Shown here: piece by piece, positions 44,188-53,695 of the stretch
How positions within the stretch are numbered: position 1 is the first letter of the stretch
Layout: every line of letters begins with the position of its first letter
Origin: Colwellia sp.
Lineage (GTDB): Bacteria; Pseudomonadota; Gammaproteobacteria; Enterobacterales; Alteromonadaceae
Reading direction: 5' to 3'
Assembly: GCF_013214175.1 (NCBI RefSeq)
Contig: NZ_JABSPA010000006.1
Coordinates: 186,001 to 250,000 of the forward strand
DNA length: 64,000 nucleotides
The notes under the pieces: model-generated
The model's input: the letters and a program-made list of their open reading frames with translations, nothing else
Told to the model about the DNA's origin: nothing
Database searches by the model: none
Program-made: the position numbers and the translations under genes

Positions 44188-46419
44188 CTAGGAATAACTA
44201 ACTTTTACCGGGATCGTTAATACCCGTTTACCTTTATGTTTAAGCCAAAAATAAATCATAACAAAGGTTAATAAGGCAATCGCAATCGTTATGCTGGCAC
44301 TTAACGGCGCGACCATGAAATTACCAATTTGATAACATAATGTTGCCACTAAATAAGCAAAAGTAAAACTCCAAATACCTGCAAATCCGGCCCAGCGACT
44401 ACCCACTTCATTTTTGATTGCTCCCATAGCAGCAACACAAGGCGTATAAAGTAAGATAAACAATAAATAACTAAAAGCGCCTAACTGGCTGACAAATGCT
44501 AATTGCATTCGTTGATAGGTAGTTAGTTCAACACCTTGCTCTTGGGCGGCAAGGCTTAAGTCACTAATCTCACCTACGCTAATCCCCAAAGGATCATCGG
44601 GGGAAAGACCGAGTAAATTTTCTTTGATGCTATCAGTCGCATCTTGCCAGCTTTGCACTAATGAAGGCTCTGCTGCTTCCCCTGAGGCATGGGGGGAATA
44701 TAAGTTATTAAAAGTTGCTACTAATACTTCTTTGGCAAATATTCCGGTAATAATGCCGACGCCTGCTTGCCAATTATCTTCTTGCACCCCCATAGGCGCC
44801 AACAGCGGCATCACGACTTTTGCTCCTTGGCTCAATATAGAGTTTTCACTGTCTTGATTACCAAATTGACCACTGGTATCAATAGAGTTAAAGAAGTTTA
44901 ATAAACACACAACTATCACTATGGTTTTACCAGCGCCGGTAACGAAGCCTCTAGTACGCTGCCAGACACGTTGACTTAAATCGCCAAGTTTGGGCAGTTC
45001 ATAATTAGGTAATTCCATAATATTTAAAGAACTAGTGCCTGACAACACGGTTTTCTTTAATAAGAAGCCGGTAAAGATCGCGGCGGCAATACCAACTAAA
45101 TACAATAAAAACACTAGGTTTTGACCATTATCAGGAAAAAAGGCCGCGGCAAATAGCGCATAAACAGGCAACCTAGCCCCACATGACATAAAGGGAGACA
45201 TCATTACCGTAGTAATGCGCTCTCGCTCACTATCAAGAATTCTTGCTGACATGACCGCAGGTACCGTACAGCCAAAACCAACAATCAACGGCACAAAGGC
45301 TTTACCGGGTAAACCAATTTTTTGCATAACGCTGTCCACTACAAAAGCGGCCCGTGCTAAATAACCTGAGCTTTCTAAAATTGATAAGCCGATAAACAAA
45401 CAGGCGATAACAGGTATAAAGGTCGCTACTGTTTGCAAACCACTGCCAAAGCCCTCAACGATAGTAAGTAACCACTGCGGTAAGTCTAACGGTGCAAGAA
45501 AATGTAATGGGTAATCGACAAATAAGGTGCCACTAAGAATATCGAAAAAATCGATAAAGGCACTACCTACATTAATGGCAAACATAAAGAGTAAGTACAT
45601 CACGCCGAGAAATACCGGTATGCCCGTTAAGGGGTGTAAAACTACGCTATCAATTTTATCTGACATCGACTTGTTGGCACATGCAGGATTGGCGTAGGCA
45701 GCATTGGTCGCCTCAACACTGCTAACACGGGCCAGCATATCGGTAATATAATCATAACGCGCTTGCATTGCTTTTACGCTTTGCTTTTGTTGCTGCGCTG
45801 GTGGCTGCTTTATTTCTCGCTCTTTTTGGCAGCTAACACTATTAACGATTTTTTGATGGCTAACACTATTAACGATTTTTTGATGGCTAGCGGATAGCTC
45901 ATTTGTCATTTGAGCCAGTGCCTGCTGCACTTCTACTAAGGCATTTTTACTTTGGGCACTTATGGCAATAACAGGACAACCTAATTCTGCAGCTAATGGC
46001 GCAATATCAATGTGTAAATGTTTTTTTCGATCGACTTTATTGAGTACCACTATCATAGGTACACCCAATTCGAGTAGCTGACTAGTTAAATAAAGTTGCC
46101 GGCTAAGCTGGTTAATATCAACAACGTTCACTAAGCAATCAATATCATTATCTTGTAAAAAGGATTGCGAAATAGTCAGATCTTTACCTTGCTCGGCATG
46201 TTTTTCTAGTGAACTTAAACCGGGTAAGTCTGATAAATAAGCGCTCTGCTGCCCTAAACTAAAACTGGTTTTTTTAGCGGCTACGGTAACACCTGACCAA
46301 TTGCCAACTTTTTGCTTACTTTGCTTTTTTTTGTTTTCGCTAGCGGATAATAACAGGTTAAATAAAGTGCTTTTACCTGAGTTGGCAAAACCAACCAGGG
46401 CGAAATGTTTTGATTGTGT
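44188..46419 (-). CDS. feoB: Ferrous iron transporter FeoB
   Basis: About 744 residues; the start codon is GTG (codon at 46422-46420). The G domain has G1 as GFANSGKST (Ala where most FeoB have Pro), G3 DLPGL and G4 NKVD. The membrane part has the two gate regions: GFGCTVPAVMSARILDSERE followed by MMSPFMSCGARLPVYALFAA, and GIFAKEVLVATFNNLYSP. It imports Fe2+ across the inner membrane. The linker after the G domain holds a 27-bp tandem duplication that repeats SHQKIVNSV in frame. feoA is upstream on the same strand; there is no feoC. The coordinate given runs from the codon after GTG; the full CDS reaches 46422. Confidence 0.95.
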   Translation of the reverse strand, partial: TQSKHFALVGFANSGKSTLFNLLLSASENKKKQSKQKVGNWSGVTVAAKKTSFSLGQQSAYLSDLPGLSSLEKHAEQGKDLTISQSFLQDNDIDCLVNVVDINQLSRQLYLTSQLLELGVPMIVVLNKVDRKKHLHIDIAPLAAELGCPVIAISAQSKNALVEVQQALAQMTNELSASHQKIVNSVSHQKIVNSVSCQKEREIKQPPAQQQKQSVKAMQARYDYITDMLARVSSVEATNAAYANPACANKSMSDKIDSVVLHPLTGIPVFLGVMYLLFMFAINVGSAFIDFFDILSGTLFVDYPLHFLAPLDLPQWLLTIVEGFGSGLQTVATFIPVIACLFIGLSILESSGYLARAAFVVDSVMQKIGLPGKAFVPLIVGFGCTVPAVMSARILDSERERITTVMMSPFMSCGARLPVYALFAAAFFPDNGQNLVFLLYLVGIAAAIFTGFLLKKTVLSGTSSLNIMELPNYELPKLGDLSQRVWQRTRGFVTGAGKTIVIVVCLLNFFNSIDTSGQFGNQDSENSILSQGAKVVMPLLAPMGVQEDNWQAGVGIITGIFAKEVLVATFNNLYSPHASGEAAEPSLVQSWQDATDSIKENLLGLSPDDPLGISVGEISDLSLAAQEQGVELTTYQRMQLAFVSQLGAFSYLLFILLYTPCVAAMGAIKNEVGSRWAGFAGIWSFTFAYLVATLCYQIGNFMVAPLSASITIAIALLTFVMIYFWLKHKGKRVLTIPVKVSYS
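45835..45888. repeat. 27-bp perfect tandem duplication inside feoB
   Basis: Two identical 27-bp copies (45835-45861 and 45862-45888), in frame, duplicating nine residues SHQKIVNSV in the cytoplasmic linker between the GTPase and membrane domains. Perfect identity points to a recent slippage event. Confidence 0.9.
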
Positions 46420-46506
46420 CACGGCAAGATTCTTTTGAGGTTGCGGGGTATAAATGAATTATCTTTGTAATCAATTTTTTTCTTAACTTATCGATTACTT
46501 TACTAA

Positions 46507-46728
46507 TTAAAGACTAACGCCAATTTGCTTTGCGACGGAACGCTGAATACAAATTTTAGTATTGTGTAAGCGAAAGGCCATTGGGCCATTAAAGGGTGCC
46601 TTATGCGCTAATGACACATGGGAACGAAGAGTAAAGCCTTGTTCAATCAGTTGCGCAGCGATTGCTTCATCTTTAGGTAAAGCGCTAATTTTAGCAGGCT
46701 TATTCAGGGGAAGGTCTGCGAGAGTCAT
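46507..46728 (-). CDS. feoA: FeoA, ferrous iron transport accessory protein
   Basis: 73 residues with the SH3-like FeoA fold: an early LADLPLNKPAKISAL strand, QLIEQGFTLRSHVSLAH, and a GPMAFRLHNTKICIQRSVA segment near the C-terminus, all typical. It is a cytoplasmic partner of FeoB needed for full Fe2+ uptake. It is the first gene of feoAB, with a Fur box and an FNR-like site upstream. feoB follows after 84 bases. Confidence 0.93.
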   Translation of the reverse strand: MTLADLPLNKPAKISALPKDEAIAAQLIEQGFTLRSHVSLAHKAPFNGPMAFRLHNTKICIQRSVAKQIGVSL

Positions 46729-46777
46729 GCTAGAAGTCCAAAAAAAAGTTCATTAATCCACAGATGTTAACCTAAGG

Positions 46778-46796
46778 GATAATGATAATTACTATT
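46778..46796. promoter_or_regulatory. Fur box upstream of feoAB
   Basis: GATAATGATAATTACTATT matches the 19-base Fur consensus GATAATGATAATCATTATC at 16 positions, including the first 12. It lies 50-68 bases upstream of the feoA start codon. The 370-base gap 46729-47098 also holds an FNR-like site and the divergent promoter of the GGDEF gene; nothing else was recognised in it. Confidence 0.8.
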
Positions 46797-46851
46797 GTTT
46801 AGATGGTAGCATTAGCCAGAAAAAATCAATAGTAAAACAATGTAACTAATC

Positions 46852-46865
46852 TTGACCTTGATCAA
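46852..46865. promoter_or_regulatory. FNR-type site upstream of feoAB
   Basis: TTGAC-CTTG-ATCAA differs from the FNR consensus TTGAT-N4-ATCAA at one base. If FNR activates feoAB from about -41.5, transcription would start near 46817, so the Fur box would lie just downstream of that start. Anaerobic activation with iron repression matches what is known for E. coli feo. Confidence 0.65.
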
Positions 46866-47098
46866 ACAAAAATGTTTCATTAACTAATCAAACCTCTATG
46901 TCATTACTTATAGAGTTTATGTCCATTACATTACTTTTTTCACTATTACTAAGCTCGTTGCAAGCTTAGCTATAAACATTGATTTCAGCTAAAACGAATT
47001 CCTTGGTAAAAGTGACTACAATTAATACAGGTAGACTGTTTATATGTAAAAACTTTTAGTAATATAATGGTTAATAAATCCATCCGAGAGCTAGCTAT

Positions 47099-49027
47099 AT
47101 GAAAAAAAAGGTTAATGTTTGCAATATAGCAGAAAAAAACACCCTGATTTTTACTATTATCGTAAGTGTTTTTTTTATGTGCTTTAGCTTAAACAGCCAT
47201 AGCTACACGCTTGATTCCCCTTCTACTTGGATGCAAGTCCCCCTTAATAAAATTGATGAATTAAATAAGAAAGATCCGGCATTAGCACTAGCCTTTTCTA
47301 AAAGTCTACTGAATGAACATAAGCAAAAAATGACTGATATTGATAAAGCCTCATTGTTTAGCAAGATGGCTCAACATAACTATATATTAGGGCACTATAA
47401 TATAAGTCAGGGGTATCTAGACCAAGCTTATGCCTTGAAAGTAGACTTAACAACTGATGTTGGTATTTCTTTGTTATTAACTCAGGGCGGTATCATGGAT
47501 GAGCTGGGTAGATCAGAGCAGGCAATGGAAAGGTACTCACTCGCAGCGAAATATGCCAAAGAAAATGAAAACTCTAGACTGCTCGCAGATAGTTATTCTT
47601 ACATGGCTTACTCATATTCTATTAATCATAAAGATACTCAAGCCCTAAAGTTTTATCATCAAGCTTACTTACAACTTGAACAAATTGGGGATGAGTTAGG
47701 CTTAGCTTATTTGAAAGCTGAAATGGCTAATGCCTATTCACTTACCTTTGACGACATCAATGCAATTAAGCTAGCAAAAGAAGCAAGTGATTACTTTAAC
47801 AAGCATCAATATTATTTTGATGAGTTATTTATACAAAATGTATTAGCCAAAATTTACCTACGAAAAAAAGATTACCAAAAAGCCGAAATAACCTATCTAA
47901 GAGTTATCGAAATAACAAAACAAACCAATAAAAAAGAATACATCTACTTAGCTTATTTAGGTTTAGCGAATACTTACCATCACTCTCAACAACACGATAA
48001 AGCCCGTGTTTTTTGGCATAAATATCAAGAGCAACATCCCCTTTATGAAAATCCGTCGGCAGAAATTGGCGCCATTGTATTAGAAGCCAAACTTGCACTG
48101 AGTGATAACAACATACCAGCTGCAATTGATATTTTAGCTAGAACTGAAGCAATACTTAAACCTTTAGGTATGCAGAATGCGCTTAGTTGGTATGTACAGC
48201 TATTCGATTTACAGGCACAAGTTGCGGTTATCCAAAGAGACTTTCAAACTGCATATTTCAAGCAAAAACAAGCAAGAGCCTTACAAAAAGATTATTACAA
48301 CGCTGAACGTGAAACTATACGTTCAAAATATAAAGTCATCTTTGATACTGACCAAGCTATTTTGACCAACAAGTTATTAGAGCAAGATAAGGCTTTAAAT
48401 AAAGCGGCTCTAGAGAATTCGATACAACAACAGCAATTACAAAATATGATCATCATAATTATTTTATTATGTGTGTTAGTACTCTGCTATTTTATTTATC
48501 GACAAATACTTAATAGTAAAGCTCTTCAAAAAATAGCTAACACTGATACCTTAACTGAACTAGCAAACCGTAGGTATAGCTTTATTTATGCCGAGAAGAT
48601 GTTATTGCAAGCGATAAAAGCCAAGCAAGCATTTTCTGTCGTCATATTCGACGTAGATCATTTCAAACGAGTTAATGATAACTTTGGTCATGCCGGTGGT
48701 GATATCGCATTAAAAGAGCTTGCCTCAACAGCCAATGAATACGTTAGATCTCATGATATTCTAGGTCGCATAGGTGGTGAGGAATTTTTACTGATTTTAC
48801 CCGAAGAGTCTGCAACTCAGGCATATGAAATAGCTGAACGTATTAGACATGCTATCGAGCATAAAGTAATGACTATCCAAGGGCAGTCATTACAAATTAC
48901 CGCAAGCTTTGGCATTGCCGAGTTAACGGAGCAACAAGATAGTTTTAATCAACTCTTTAACAGTGCCGATATGGCTTTATATCAAGCAAAAGACCAAGGC
49001 AGAAACCAAGTGGTGATGGCAAGCTAG
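47099..49027 (+). CDS. TPR-GGDEF membrane diguanylate cyclase
   Basis: 642 residues: an N-terminal signal or anchor (about 13-37, NTLIFTIIVSVFFMCFSLNS), a long periplasmic helical domain with TPR-like repeats (about 60-400), a coiled coil with a Gln-rich end, a membrane span (about 450-470, IIIIILLCVLVLCYFIY) and a C-terminal GGDEF domain. The active site is GGEEF, and an RxxD inhibitory site (RSHD) sits five residues before it, so product inhibition by c-di-GMP is likely. DVDHFKRVNDNFGHAGGD is the metal and substrate-binding segment. It is transcribed alone, divergently from feoA. Confidence 0.9.
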   Translation: MKKKVNVCNIAEKNTLIFTIIVSVFFMCFSLNSHSYTLDSPSTWMQVPLNKIDELNKKDPALALAFSKSLLNEHKQKMTDIDKASLFSKMAQHNYILGHYNISQGYLDQAYALKVDLTTDVGISLLLTQGGIMDELGRSEQAMERYSLAAKYAKENENSRLLADSYSYMAYSYSINHKDTQALKFYHQAYLQLEQIGDELGLAYLKAEMANAYSLTFDDINAIKLAKEASDYFNKHQYYFDELFIQNVLAKIYLRKKDYQKAEITYLRVIEITKQTNKKEYIYLAYLGLANTYHHSQQHDKARVFWHKYQEQHPLYENPSAEIGAIVLEAKLALSDNNIPAAIDILARTEAILKPLGMQNALSWYVQLFDLQAQVAVIQRDFQTAYFKQKQARALQKDYYNAERETIRSKYKVIFDTDQAILTNKLLEQDKALNKAALENSIQQQQLQNMIIIIILLCVLVLCYFIYRQILNSKALQKIANTDTLTELANRRYSFIYAEKMLLQAIKAKQAFSVVIFDVDHFKRVNDNFGHAGGDIALKELASTANEYVRSHDILGRIGGEEFLLILPEESATQAYEIAERIRHAIEHKVMTIQGQSLQITASFGIAELTEQQDSFNQLFNSADMALYQAKDQGRNQVVMAS

Positions 49028-49137
49028 GCATCGCCCATCAACTTTATTAGCTGAATTAAACTCAATAAAAAACTGCTTAACCATGAATAGGCACCTTGAT
49101 TACTTTTGTTGACATGGTAAGCATAAGTTGGCCTTTA

Positions 49138-49992
49138 TTAATGTTTAATTAAATCAGCCAAGCTTTGTTTATTGATTAATTTCTTTTTCATACCATAGGC
49201 AAGTCTATGGGTTCCATGACAACGGGCACAGGCCAAAACCGCTAGGGTTCCCAGATCACGTCCTTGCTGCTTAGCCGTACCTAACTCTAATGATACTTGT
49301 AAACTACTTAGCGTACTCTTCATCGCTTCGCTTGGATAAGTTTTGCGGTCTTTTTTATGGCAATCCACACAAGTTTCACCGAGTGTCACCATACCTTGAT
49401 TAAGCTCAACTAAAGTTGCTAGAGCTAAGTATTTGTTACCATCTTGCGCCGATATTTTTATCTGATTCACTTGCTTAGTTAAGCTGTTCATATGCTCGGT
49501 AAAGCTTATTTTCTCTGTGATTTTTATACCGCGAAAGTCCGCTGTTCGATAAGTTAAAGCGGTAATCGCTTGGTAATCTTCATGGCAAGCATCACAACTT
49601 TGTTGCAAGGTTTTATGCTGAACTAACACAGCGGAAAAATCTTTTTTATCACTGGCTAATTTTAACTCAGCCATGGTTTGCAGTGACAATTTCTTTTGCC
49701 ATGCAGGCACCATGTCAGCCACTTTAAGGTAATGCTCATTAAGTTGCCCTACCCACTTATGTAAAAGCTCTGCCTCTTGCTGTTGCGCATAAAACTCTAC
49801 TGCCTGCATTTCACGCCTGAGTTTAAACATATTATGCAGCCAAACTTGTCGCTTATTTTCAGGTTTATACCATTGCGCCAGCGCTATCGGTGGAGTTTTA
49901 ACTAAGCTAACTTTATCTTGATGCTGATAAATAAGCCCAGCAACTATTAACAAGATAATCACCAGTAAAAGAATAAAATAACGCCAACGCAT
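49138..49992 (-). CDS. Membrane-anchored tri-haem cytochrome c-type protein
   Basis: 284 residues with an N-terminal membrane anchor (FILLLVIILLIVAGLIY) and three CxxCH motifs: CDACH (133-137), CVDCH (208-212) and CARCH (255-259). Spacing between the first two and their helical surroundings recall cytochrome c'-like helical bundles repeated twice, with a third haem near the C-terminus. It would face the periplasm and carry electrons. No reductase or oxidase gene is adjacent, so the partner is unknown. Confidence 0.8.
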   Translation of the reverse strand: MRWRYFILLLVIILLIVAGLIYQHQDKVSLVKTPPIALAQWYKPENKRQVWLHNMFKLRREMQAVEFYAQQQEAELLHKWVGQLNEHYLKVADMVPAWQKKLSLQTMAELKLASDKKDFSAVLVQHKTLQQSCDACHEDYQAITALTYRTADFRGIKITEKISFTEHMNSLTKQVNQIKISAQDGNKYLALATLVELNQGMVTLGETCVDCHKKDRKTYPSEAMKSTLSSLQVSLELGTAKQQGRDLGTLAVLACARCHGTHRLAYGMKKKLINKQSLADLIKH

Positions 49993-50064
49993 AACTAAGC
50001 ACTCTGTTTCATTTAATAGCCATTAGTGTATTTTAAATAAAATTCAGCATTATTGATTTGGCAT

Positions 50065-50090
50065 AAAAAAAGAGCTTTAAAGCTCTTTTT
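50065..50090. terminator. Bidirectional intrinsic terminator
   Basis: A perfect palindrome, GAGCTTTAAAGCTC with an A-run on one side and a T-run on the other. In the leftward direction it ends the small outer-membrane protein gene 48 bases after its stop codon. Confidence 0.85.
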
Positions 50091-50137
50091 ATAAATTTAG
50101 CAAACTAACGTGTTAATTAGCTTGCTGAATTAACTAA

Positions 50138-50533
50138 TTAAAATGAAAAACGCACACCGATAGCACCATCAACACTAAATTTAAATTTATCATCAAAATT
50201 TGCTACTGGCTGTACTTGGCCGTATAAATCCCAACCTTTGGCAAAATACCAAGAAACACCCACTGGCACACGTACACCATAGCCATGGTTCCAACCAGCC
50301 CAACCACCGCCAGCAAGATACCAAGATAATGGCGTTTCATTATTAAAACCACCGGTTTTCACTAAATAATCTACGGCGAAACCACTATCACCCAAAACGA
50401 TGTTATAGCTATCTATCTGTGCAACAAGACTTAAGTCCATATCTAGCGCCACACCAACTTTAACATTAGCTTGAGCATAACTAGACAGTGATAATGCAAG
50501 TAATAAAACACTTACTAAAAACAATTTTTTCAT
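50138..50533 (-). CDS. Small exported beta-barrel-like protein
   Basis: 131 residues with a signal peptide (LFLVSVLLLALSLSSYAQA-NV) and a mature part of alternating strands ending in VRFSF, as in outer-membrane beta-barrels. A Gly/Trp-rich stretch (WYLAGGGWAGWNHGYGV) lies in the middle. At about 110 mature residues it could form an eight-strand barrel. I do not recognise a named family. It has its own terminator. Confidence 0.65.
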   Translation of the reverse strand: MKKLFLVSVLLLALSLSSYAQANVKVGVALDMDLSLVAQIDSYNIVLGDSGFAVDYLVKTGGFNNETPLSWYLAGGGWAGWNHGYGVRVPVGVSWYFAKGWDLYGQVQPVANFDDKFKFSVDGAIGVRFSF

Positions 50534-50752
50534 TGGGATTCCTAAGATATCGAAGAGGTAGTGATTAAAATTGGCGCTATTGTAATCGTTCTTTAGTGCA
50601 AAACAAGGAAAAGCCGAGTACTTTTCGAATATGGCTTAGTTTACTTATAACTTGGTATTGTTACTAAAGTGCTACAGCTACTTGTTAACATTGATCACAG
50701 CCTTTACTATAAGAAACGATTTATAACCCTTAACTGCATAATTAGGCTGTCT

Positions 50753-51622
50753 ATGTTTACACAAAAAACCAACAAAACAACAAAAATAAACGCTAGAAAA
50801 GCGCTAGCCCTTATCAGCATAGCCACTGCCAGTTTAAGTTTTACTAACACTGCTAGCGCGACTATTGTTGAAATTAAAACCTCACTAAGTGAACAACTGA
50901 TTAAAGTTAACTTATTTGATAGTACTACACCTGCAACAGTAGCTAACTTCCTCAATTATATTGATAGTGGGCATTACACTAACTCGGTTGTGCATAGAGT
51001 TGCTACCGATTTTGTTGTGCAAGGCGGTGGTTATAAATTTACTGGTGAGTGGCCATTAACGCCACTAGTAGCAAGCGCGCCAGTAAAAAACGAGCCTGTT
51101 TATTCTAATGTTAAAGGCACCATTGCCATGGCGAAAAAGGGCAGCAATGTTCATAGTGCTACTAACCAGTGGTTTTTTAACTTAAAAGATAATAGCGATA
51201 ATTTAGACCGACAAAACGGTGGTTTTACCGTATTTGGTCAAGTTATTGAAGGTATGGATATAGTAGACAAAATAGCGCAACTAAAACTATGTAACGCTGG
51301 TGATTTAGAGGGTATCCCTATGGTCATGGCTGAAAGTCAACAATGTGGCGATATGAGCACACCTGGCATGGAGAACTTTGTTGTTATTGAGTATGTAGGT
51401 ATTTTTGATAACTCTGAGGTGACGGATGGTGATTTAATCCCATTGAAATCAAAAGAGCCTGATAGTGATGGTGATGGTGTGATAGACATATCTGATGCTT
51501 TCCCAAGCGACCCTGCTAAATATTTACCTGATGCTCAAGAAGATAGCGGTGGTTCAATCACTTGGTTTGCTCTTGCTATGCTTACCTTGCTAACCATGAG
51601 AAGACGTCTCTTCTCTATGTAG
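50753..51622 (+). CDS. Cyclophilin-type peptidyl-prolyl isomerase with GlyGly-CTERM tail
   Basis: 289 residues from the ATG at 50753; the longer in-frame reading from 50669 has no fitting signal peptide. After the signal peptide (ALALISIATASLSFTNTASA) comes a PpiA-type cyclophilin domain (NFLNYIDSGHYTNSVVHRVATDF, VQGGGY, GTIAMAKKG, NQWFFNLKDN, FTVFGQVIEGMDIVDKI). Next is an acidic DSDGDGVIDISDAF segment, like a thrombospondin type 3 calcium repeat. The C-terminus SGGSITWFALAMLTLL-TMRRR is a GlyGly-CTERM sorting signal: Gly-Gly, a hydrophobic span, then Arg. Rhombosortase-type processing and surface display or secretion are inferred. Confidence 0.85.
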   Translation: MFTQKTNKTTKINARKALALISIATASLSFTNTASATIVEIKTSLSEQLIKVNLFDSTTPATVANFLNYIDSGHYTNSVVHRVATDFVVQGGGYKFTGEWPLTPLVASAPVKNEPVYSNVKGTIAMAKKGSNVHSATNQWFFNLKDNSDNLDRQNGGFTVFGQVIEGMDIVDKIAQLKLCNAGDLEGIPMVMAESQQCGDMSTPGMENFVVIEYVGIFDNSEVTDGDLIPLKSKEPDSDGDGVIDISDAFPSDPAKYLPDAQEDSGGSITWFALAMLTLLTMRRRLFSM

Positions 51623-51731
51623 GAGCAGGCTTTAGCCGCGAACATTAGTAAATATTCAGGCGTAAACATTCGATAAAACCTAGATTCCCGACAAGTGAAC
51701 TCGGGAATGACGGTACAGAAGCCCATATATT

Positions 51732-51769
51732 AAAAAGCAGCGTATCGTCTAACGATAGCTGCTTTTTTT
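51732..51769. terminator. Bidirectional terminator between the cyclophilin and amtB genes
   Basis: A long stem AAAAAGCAGC-g-TATCGT / ACGATA-GCTGCTTTTT with one bulge and a CTA loop, with an A-run on the left and a T-run on the right. It sits between convergent genes. Confidence 0.8.
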
Positions 51770-51812
51770 AGTGCTTAAGCTTTTGTAACTAAGACATTAA
51801 TGCCTAAGTCCC

Positions 51813-53093
51813 CTAACCTCTAGTGAATTCTGGATAAGCTTCCATACCACAGTCAGAGATATCAACACCTTCGTACTCTTCTTCAGCACTAACACGAATA
51901 CCGATGATTTTCTTCAGGGCAAACCAGACAATAAAGCTAGTACCAAAGACCCAAACAAAAATGGTTGCCGCGCCAATCAGCTGACCGCTAAAACTAGCTG
52001 ATGAATTAGTAATTGGTACAATCAACAAACCAAAGAAGCCAACAACGCCATGTACTGAAATAGCACCTACGGGATCATCAATTTTAATTTTATCTAAAGC
52101 TAAGATTGAAAGCACCACGATTACACCAGCAATGGCGCCAAAGAGTGTCGCTTGTAATGGTGATGGCGTTGATGGCTCAGCAGTGATAGCCACTAATCCA
52201 GCCAAAGCACCGTTTAAGGTCATGGTTAAATCGGCTTTCTTAAATAATATTTTAGCAAAAACTAAGGCTGAAATTGCACCGGCAGCAGCGGCGGCATTAG
52301 TATTTAAGAACACCATAGCCACTGAGTTAGCACTATTAATATCGGCAAGTTTTAATACTGAACCACCATTAAAACCAAACCAACCCATCCATAAAATGAA
52401 AGTACCTAAGGTTGCCATAGGCAAGTTAGCGCCAGGAATGGCATTCACTTTACCGTCTTTACCGTATTTACCTTTACGAGCACCAAGCAATAAAACACCG
52501 GCTAATGCCGCTGAAGCGCCAGCCATATGAACAATACCAGAGCCAGCAAAGTCAGAGAATCCTAAGTCACCTAAAGTATATAAACCAAAGACAGCTTCAC
52601 CGTTCCAAGTCCAGCTACCTTGCATAGGATAGATAAAGCCGGTTAATACCACAGTAAAAGCTAAGAAAGCCCACAGTTTCATCCGCTCAGCAACAGCACC
52701 TGAAACAATCGACATAGCGGTTGCAACGAATACTACTTGGAAGAAGAAATCAGCTGCATTGGAATAAACAGCGCCACCATCAAATCCAGCTTCTGCAGAC
52801 TCTGCTAGCACAGTACTAACCAATGCATCAGCATCACTCGCACCATCAAGACCAATGCCATTTAAGAAAACACCACCGCCATACATAATATCATAACCAA
52901 CAATAAGGTACATAATGCAGGCAATAGCATATAGCGCGACGTTTTTGGTTAGGATTTCAGTAGTGTTTTTAGCACGTACTAAGCCAGCTTCTAACATAGA
53001 GAAACCTGCAGCCATCCACATAACCAAGGCACCACACATAAGAAAGTAAAAGGTATCTAAAGCGTATTGTAATTGAAAAATATTTTGTTCCAT
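51813..53093 (-). CDS. amtB: Ammonium transporter AmtB
   Basis: 426 residues, eleven membrane spans expected. The pore twin histidines are seen in GSGIVHMAGASAAL and GAISVHGVVGF. The N-terminus here (FQLQYALDTFYFLMCGALVMWMAAGFSMLEAGLVRAKN) continues straight into the first span without an evident cleaved signal peptide. The C-terminal tail is short and acidic. It transports ammonium into the cytoplasm and is gated by unmodified GlnK. glnK lies 12 bases upstream, the standard glnK-amtB order. Confidence 0.95.
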   Translation of the reverse strand: MEQNIFQLQYALDTFYFLMCGALVMWMAAGFSMLEAGLVRAKNTTEILTKNVALYAIACIMYLIVGYDIMYGGGVFLNGIGLDGASDADALVSTVLAESAEAGFDGGAVYSNAADFFFQVVFVATAMSIVSGAVAERMKLWAFLAFTVVLTGFIYPMQGSWTWNGEAVFGLYTLGDLGFSDFAGSGIVHMAGASAALAGVLLLGARKGKYGKDGKVNAIPGANLPMATLGTFILWMGWFGFNGGSVLKLADINSANSVAMVFLNTNAAAAAGAISALVFAKILFKKADLTMTLNGALAGLVAITAEPSTPSPLQATLFGAIAGVIVVLSILALDKIKIDDPVGAISVHGVVGFFGLLIVPITNSSASFSGQLIGAATIFVWVFGTSFIVWFALKKIIGIRVSAEEEYEGVDISDCGMEAYPEFTRG

Positions 53094-53105
53094 TATCTCT
53101 CTCCC

Positions 53106-53456
<351 letters not shown>

Positions 53457-53489
53457 TTATCGTTCTTTTTATGACTAATAACCTGATAA

Positions 53490-53505
53490 TACAATTCATA
53501 TGCCA
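53490..53505 (-). promoter_or_regulatory. Sigma54-like promoter of glnK-amtB
   Basis: On the minus strand TGGCAT-ATGAA-TTGTA has the exact spacing of the -24/-12 consensus TGGCAC-N5-TTGCW. It has one mismatch in the -24 box and one in the -12 box (GT in place of GC). Transcription would start about 33 bases before the glnK ATG. No NtrC site pair was identified. Confidence 0.6.
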
Positions 53506-53695
53506 CAATAAAATAATGATACTTATTAGCTAGTTAGTTTAAATTCTATTTTTTATCGGTAGCAGTTCGCACCAAGAGCGTGCAGAAAAATCATCCACTG
53601 AGTTCATCTGGTGCAATTGGTTAGGGCTAAGGTAAGGTGATTTTTGAGAGAGTATTTTTAGAGAGTCAGCTAATTTAAGGTAGCGCCGCTAACTT

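Noticed and set aside
52132-52530. 132-codon ORF on the plus strand inside amtB
   Set aside because: Antisense to a well-conserved membrane domain, with no SD or recognisable protein features.
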